From contig CM056998.1 in NCBI GenBank assembly GCA_029891345.1, positions 170,152,332-170,216,331 on the forward strand: a stretch of 64,000 bases of DNA, written 5' to 3'. The notes under the pieces were generated by a model that saw only the letters and a program-made list of their open reading frames with translations, was not told the DNA's origin and made no database searches. Positions 59,076-64,000 of the stretch are shown piece after piece; the stretch's first letter is position 1, and each line of letters begins with the position of its first letter. A program made the position numbers and the translations under genes. The DNA comes from Dryococelus australis. Its lineage: Eukaryota; Arthropoda; Insecta; Phasmatodea; Phasmatidae.

Positions 59076-59308
59076 GGCTATTCGCGGTAAAGTGAGCTTT
59101 TGAAAGCCCTCTCATTTTGAATAATAGTCAATAAACATAATTTATTTTACCATTAAACGTTTACTTTTGAGTGCAGTGGAATCTGCACAATGTGTTTATT
59201 ACTTACTTGCCAATATTTATTTGAAAGGGTTGTTGTTAAAGGGTAAAAACTAGCTTAAATGAAAAAGTAAGTAGGGCCTCAAAAATGCTCACTTTACCGT
59301 GAACAGCC
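59076..59308. mobile_element. MITE, GTTCACGG family, short form (233 bp)
   Basis: GGCTATTCGCGGTAAAGTGA at the left, CAAAAATGCTCACTTTACCG then TGAACAGCC at the right, TA on both flanks (59074-59075, 59309-59310). Same length as the copy at 51910. Confidence 0.85.
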
Positions 59309-59475
59309 TATACCTACTACGCCTCTCTGTGCTTGCACTTCTGTAATTAACATTTGGGGGGAGAAATTGTCCCCGTAATGTTTACATTGAGTTTCTCCCT
59401 CATAACGTCGAGTTGAAAGTGTAATATTGTGGTCATTGAAATTATTTCTAAACGAAGTAGTAATTATCTGATAAA

Positions 59476-59872
59476 GGATGTTCACGATAAGTGAGCACTT
59501 TGAAATCAACCACGGAAAAAAGTCACTGCTCCTACCTGCATATATTTTAACATGCGCCCAGTAAAGTTGGTAACGATGGATGGAAAGTAGTTCCATATTT
59601 TAACGTCGAATAAAAATGTTAGTTGGTCATTTGTGATTACTTAAATTATTTCTTTCGCTTCGTTTTTTTAAATCCATCGAAGTGTAAAAATTACCAGATT
59701 TGTACAATATTTACTTTTATAATAATTTCGCACATTCACCTGACCGACGCATGAATAAAGTAATGATGCCCATGGTAATGTTAATTTTATATAAGGCAGA
59801 AGAACACACAACGTGCATACAAGTAGACCTTAAGCAGGGCTTCCAAAAGTGCTCATTTTACCGTGAACAGCC
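59476..59872. mobile_element. MITE, GTTCACGG family, long form (397 bp)
   Basis: GGATGTTCACGATAAGTGAG at the left; CAAAAGTGCTCATTTTACCG then TGAACAGCC at the right. The interior equals that of 41537-41960 in the same orientation (GCGCCCAGTAAAGTTGGTAA; ACGTGCATACAAGTAGA) and the reverse of 39847. Confidence 0.85.
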
Positions 59873-59930
59873 TATAGTAACATATGCGTCTCTGACAGTT
59901 CTGCTAAAGTGAACTAATCGGCATATGGGC

Positions 59931-60335
59931 CTAGTCCATTCACGGTTACTTTGCGCTTTTCTGAAGCCCTGTTAAATTTCTTCTTTCAGGATATTCCTCC
60001 GCCTCGTGCAACCAAAGCTTAGCAAATTACACCAAAGGAACAACGCACCGCATTCGTGCGCACTCTGTCTCGGTGTAATAATATGTTGCTTTTTGTAAAC
60101 TATTTCTTACTAGGTATTGCCAGCACAGCTATTTTGTCACTGTTCTTATTCATCTAAATTATAAATGAAATATTGTAATTTAAAGTCCAATTTAACAAAA
60201 AGAAGATACTTTTATGCTAACAAAAGTACAAAACGCATGTCATATGACATATTTGGGAAAGGACGGAACCCGTTATACATGGTGTGATTTTTCAAACGTT
60301 TGTTTCCAAAGTGTGGAGAAACTTCGAATAGTTGA
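59931..60335 (+). mobile_element. MITE-related copy, variant end CTAGTCCATTCACGGTTAC
   Basis: Paired with the copy at 52361 over about 400 bp (GATATTCCTCCGCCTCGTG; ACACCAAAGGAACAACGC; GGTGTGATTTTTCAAACG). The left end keeps ATTCACGGT and TTCTGAAGCCCT, so it is a diverged branch of the same family. The right terminus was not found. Confidence 0.5.
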
Positions 60336-63300
60336 TAATAGTTGTTAGTCCATTTCATAGTTAATTTTATAGACCAATATGCTAGATGATGGAAGTAGCC
60401 TTATACGCAGTGAACAGAAAGAGGGAATTAATCGGAGATTTTAGAAAATGTTTATTAAATTTAAAAGTAATAGTATTGTATTTTACGATATAGTGATGTT
60501 TAAGTATATTTAGGGGTAAGTTAACTATTTCAGGTAGACAGAATGCAAACCTATCCTTAACTTCGTGATCCAATACATTATGTCTATGCAAAAAAGAATG
60601 ATTTTTACCGATTGTCTGCAAGTATTTTAAACCAATATTTTACGTTACGAGTGGTGTGTTTTCTTGGAAACCGTGGCAGGAGCGTGAATTTGTTTACACT
60701 TGTGCGGTGATAACAGGCTTTCCTTCCCACCCGCTCGACTGAAGGTTCATTGGATATACCTACGCATATTCACGGATGAAACTGGTTTTCGGGGCGATGG
60801 TAAACGAATACCTTGCATTTGAAAGTGCTCAAGTTTGGATCCCGACAGTATCGGAATTATGTCACTTGGTTTGATTACGTTATGCGAGGATGGTTAAAAC
60901 TCATTTCAACTGAACATAGTGTTTTTACTCCATATTATAACTCAAACACATCGAAAAGAAGTTCGCTTCCTTTGTCCATGGAGTGTTTACAAGGTCTTTC
61001 GGCGAGACAGTTATTCCCGCTGAGGAATTGCATTTATATTATTTATTTTAACTCCTGGTGTGTTTTCCCATCATAATTCAACTTTTCCCCCGCCGAAGTA
61101 GATTTGAATCCATCGTCATTTTCCAGTTTGTTGCAGTGATATTTGCCTGCGCCAGTCTAAATTATTTATTTATTAAGTTTTTACTGTTAACGTTTAGAAA
61201 GGAGCTTTAAAGTATTTAATAGTATTTAAAATTTTAATTATTACTCTTTAATTTTTGTGTATCACTGTGTTATTTATACGTCGTAATAAAAACAGTTTGT
61301 CAATGAAATGTATTATATATCAGGGCTGCCACAGGTCTGGAAAACAGGGAAGTGTCAGGGAATTTGAAAATGATCAGGGAAATCTCAGGGAATTTAAAAC
61401 AAGTTAGCTAAATGTCGGGGAATTCTGTGATATGCAGGATATATTTTGCAGTTGTGCCACCAATCGTGCTCCTCTGCCAGAATTATAAAAATCGTTTTAG
61501 TGATTGTGGACTAAACACGTTTGCATTTTTCTTTGCAATCTATGTAGCGAGCAGTTTTGTAAGATCTGAGAAGTATTTTGTTGTAAAAGTGTGTTTTAAT
61601 GCACAGAAAAAAAATGTTAGAAAGTCAGGGGAAAATAATTCTTTTTCTCTGGCAATCAGTGAAATTGCAGTGGATTTTACAATGTAAAAAAGGTGACAAT
61701 CCTGTAGAATTAAAAAAAAAAAAAATATTATTGCTGATTATTTGCTTGAAAAAATATGCTTAGGCTCTCCGAGATGAGGTTGTTTATCACCGCCCCTTCC
61801 CCTGCAACAATCTAATTCCTCCGGTCTACATTAAAATTTATAAAATACCATTTTCATATATACTCTAGATATGCCATGTGCCAAGTGATTATTAGCCAAG
61901 ATATCATGGTCGTGAAGACGAGTTTAAATGCGTCATTCATTCAAAGAAGTGTGTAATATAAACTAATTTGCAACATTGAGTGTTGGACGGCATGTTGATA
62001 GACTGGCATGATGGGAAGCTGGGGTCGACCTCCGTGTTGCGGTAGGTCGAACGTCTGTTATCTCCCGATAAGAGCGGGCCTCAAGCATCTAATACCTGCC
62101 CTTGCTCCCTCAGAATAATCGATATAGTCCCGGTGTTTTCTATGTGCGGGAGAGTTTCCCCACCCACTCGAGTCTGCTTGCCATGGGAAGGACCGCCCGT
62201 CGTGGCTGAGCGACAATTCTCTCTCTCTCAACTTTATACTGCGACGGGAAACTTGAAATGTTCCTTCACATGGGGTATGTCGTGTGCGGAGAGGCGGGCT
62301 CCTATATTGAGACGCGGAAGTGCGAACTGATTCTTCATGTTCTCGCTTTGGGAGGAGATGTGTTGGAATCATGCACCGTGTCAGGGACGCAAGAGTTTGT
62401 GTTCTAGGAAGTGCGTGTTTGTTGGTGTGCATAATAATTACTCGGGTTTTCTAATTGGTGGTTATCAGACGCGGGAGCTAACGTGAAGATTCCTCGAGCT
62501 CTCGGTTTGAAAGTGAACTGGATGAGAGTAGGGCCGTTGTCTAATACTGAGTGTGTAACAATATGGCACGGCGATCACTTGGGAGTACATACTTTTAATG
62601 CTTAGTGGATGTACGGAATTGTGACTGCTAATCTTCGCGCTCAGTATTTTGTACGAGGACCGACACAAGACTATTGTGAGTGCTCGAAACATTCCAAATC
62701 ACGGTCAAGACACCGCATCAAGGAAGGACTCCAGAGAGTGAGTGCATTATCTACAGGGCACTCGGTGAGTGTTGGTCTAGACAAAATACTTGGTTAGCTT
62801 TTTCTTTCACCTGTGTAGCGATTTTCCTCGGATTGTGATTGAGTTCCCGAAGGAGGCGCCGAAACTTGCCTCGTCATGTGCACTCGTACCGTTATCCGTT
62901 ACTGACTGATGAGATGTGTGTGTGTGTGTGTATATTCATTTCCCCTGTGTATCTGGAAGCCTGGGCGTGACAGGAACTGGCTTTTACTTCCGTTTGAGGT
63001 GTCCTGGAGGTCACACTTGAGTGCTCCCATGTAACTGTCAAGCGTGGAAGAAGGACTTGGCGAAAGGAAGTCTTCTCTGCGAAATCAACTGTCATGCTGC
63101 AGTGTTCCAAGGCATGTATTGGTTGTATAGCTTACTTTATATATTTTTTAAATTCTGTTGTCGAATTCTTATAAATTTAAAAAACGTAAGAAACTTTGCA
63201 GTTTGCGTCACCTGCGAAATACAAGGGAAAAGTTTGCACAAAAAAAAATCACCTTTTAGCAGGGACTTTCGTTTGTAAATATCCAGAACAGTCGAAAATC

Positions 63301-63505
63301 TGAAGCTGGGATTTAATTCTGGACGCGATAATGTCGACCTTGTTTACTGATGTCGAGATGCTCGATAGGCGGCGTTTTATCTGGTGGATCGTGTGTAATC
63401 CTGGATAAATCAGGGAAAATTCCGGGCGTTATTTTATCATCGTAAGGCGTCTGTGGTTAGCAGCTTAGAGGGGACGATAAGTGTGCGTTGGATCCCGCAC
63501 CAAGC
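60336..63505. other. Spacer with repeat fragment and CpG-containing part
   Basis: 61325-61430 repeats GGAAAACAGGGAA and CAGGGAATTT, as at 20458. 62030-62800 is richer in CpG. There a plus frame from 62609 (MYGIVTANLRAQYFV) reaches a GTGAGT near 62738, and a minus frame of 124 codons spans 62058-62432. Neither has a recognisable domain. A short TG repeat is at 62914-62932. No gene is called. Confidence 0.35.
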
Positions 63506-63517
63506 ACTTGCATACGC

Positions 63518-63770
63518 GGGGCCACGGTGGCTGAGCTGTTAGCCTGCTCGCCTCCCACCAAGACGATCCGGGTTCAATCCACTACCGAGTAACCCTGGTT
63601 TTTCGCAGTTGGGAATCGTGCCGGACGATGCCGTTGGTCGGTGGGTTTTCCCGGGGATCTCCCGTTTTCCCCGCCCCTTCATTCCGGCGCCGCTCCATAG
63701 TCACTTAAATCACCCACATCGGCTCTCAAGACCTCGATGTTAAGAGCCGTCCAAAGCTCTTCTATTACTG
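63518..63770 (+). repeat. tRNA-derived SINE, complete copy (253 bp)
   Basis: GGGGCCACGGTGGCTGAGCT (box A), GGGTTCAATCCACTACC (box B), core GTGCCGGACGATGCCGTTGG and GGGGATCTCCCG, ending AAGAGCCGTCCAAAGCTCTT. The 12-bp duplication ACTTGCATACGC / ACTTGCGTACGC (63506-63517, 63771-63782) shows LINE-type insertion with one mutation since. Confidence 0.9.
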
Positions 63771-63782
63771 ACTTGCGTACGC

Positions 63783-64000
63783 ACTGGGAGTGACAACTAT
63801 TTTCAATGAGTCTTTCTTCTGGGTGCGTTTTGCTTCGCCTTTGCGGTGAATTAAAATTAACGATCCCCGCGGAAGCCATGTTTCAGATCTTTCTTTACAC
63901 CAGGTTGTTCAGTGATAAATATGTTCGTATATTCACGGGAATTTCACAGAAATGTACAGTTAATATAAGGAAATTCGATCCGTAATTATTATAAATAGAC
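63783..64000. other. Right-edge sequence, nothing recognised
   Basis: Unremarkable unique-looking DNA after the SINE; no gene seen. Confidence 0.4.

Noticed and set aside
62058..62432. 124-codon minus-strand frame as a gene
   Set aside because: No recognisable domain, no splice or promoter context, and part of it overlaps simple CT repeats.

Overview
The window is eukaryotic, non-coding-dominated and packed with decayed mobile elements. The mix points to an arthropod, most likely an insect with a large repeat-rich genome: a DUF4817-type mariner-like transposase, a BEL/Pao Gag, an R1-clade and a jockey-like LINE, a GTF2IRD2-like hAT, Tc1-like elements, and tRNA-headed SINEs. Base composition is AT-rich. 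CpG looks scarce except in a few short islands, as expected of a methylated genome. I see no intact protein-coding gene, rRNA, functional tRNA, CRISPR array or bacterial-style operon. The species cannot be named from the sequence alone.

Layout. 1-1671 is a broken minus-strand copy of a repetitive protein family. A pyrimidine-rich tract with a 22-bp minisatellite (about 3330-4377) hosts a 2.5-kb hAT element (4378-6919) with an exact 8-bp target duplication. 7229-9075 is a cluster of repeats in direct and inverted copies. A BEL/Pao Gag fragment lies near 10.8-11.4 kb. From 11.4 to 26.5 kb the sequence is mostly AT-rich and intron-like, with two CpG-rich patches (13.9-14.3 and 22.9-23.5 kb), one MITE and one SINE-like stretch. 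26.5-30.3 kb is a minus-strand stack: LTR, jockey-like LINE, mariner-like transposase. A Tc1-like element occupies 32105-33667. 34207-38015 is a tRNA-type SINE split by an R1-clade LINE. Further SINE copies lie at 38869, 43551 and 63518. 39.8-42.0 kb and 51.9-60.3 kb carry at least eight copies of a MITE family whose ends read GTTCACGGTAAAGTGAGC. A Harbinger-like MITE is at 45115-45701, the 5' half of a Ty3/gypsy-like LTR retrotransposon at 47478-50110, and a second Tc1-like element at 53619-55044.

Possible host-gene signal. Five short plus-strand segments (9359, 14238, 23264, 44935, 58991) combine an ATG, a short open frame and a splice-donor-like GTAAGT/GTGAGT. Four of them lie in CpG-rich patches. 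They could be alternative first exons of one or more plus-strand genes whose bodies lie mainly in introns here or beyond the right edge. This is inference: none of the peptides is recognisable, and single donor motifs are common by chance.

Most of the window therefore records transposon history: elements nested in one another, MITEs just downstream of candidate exons, and one 33-bp hairpin (46930-47020) with a pre-miRNA-like shape.
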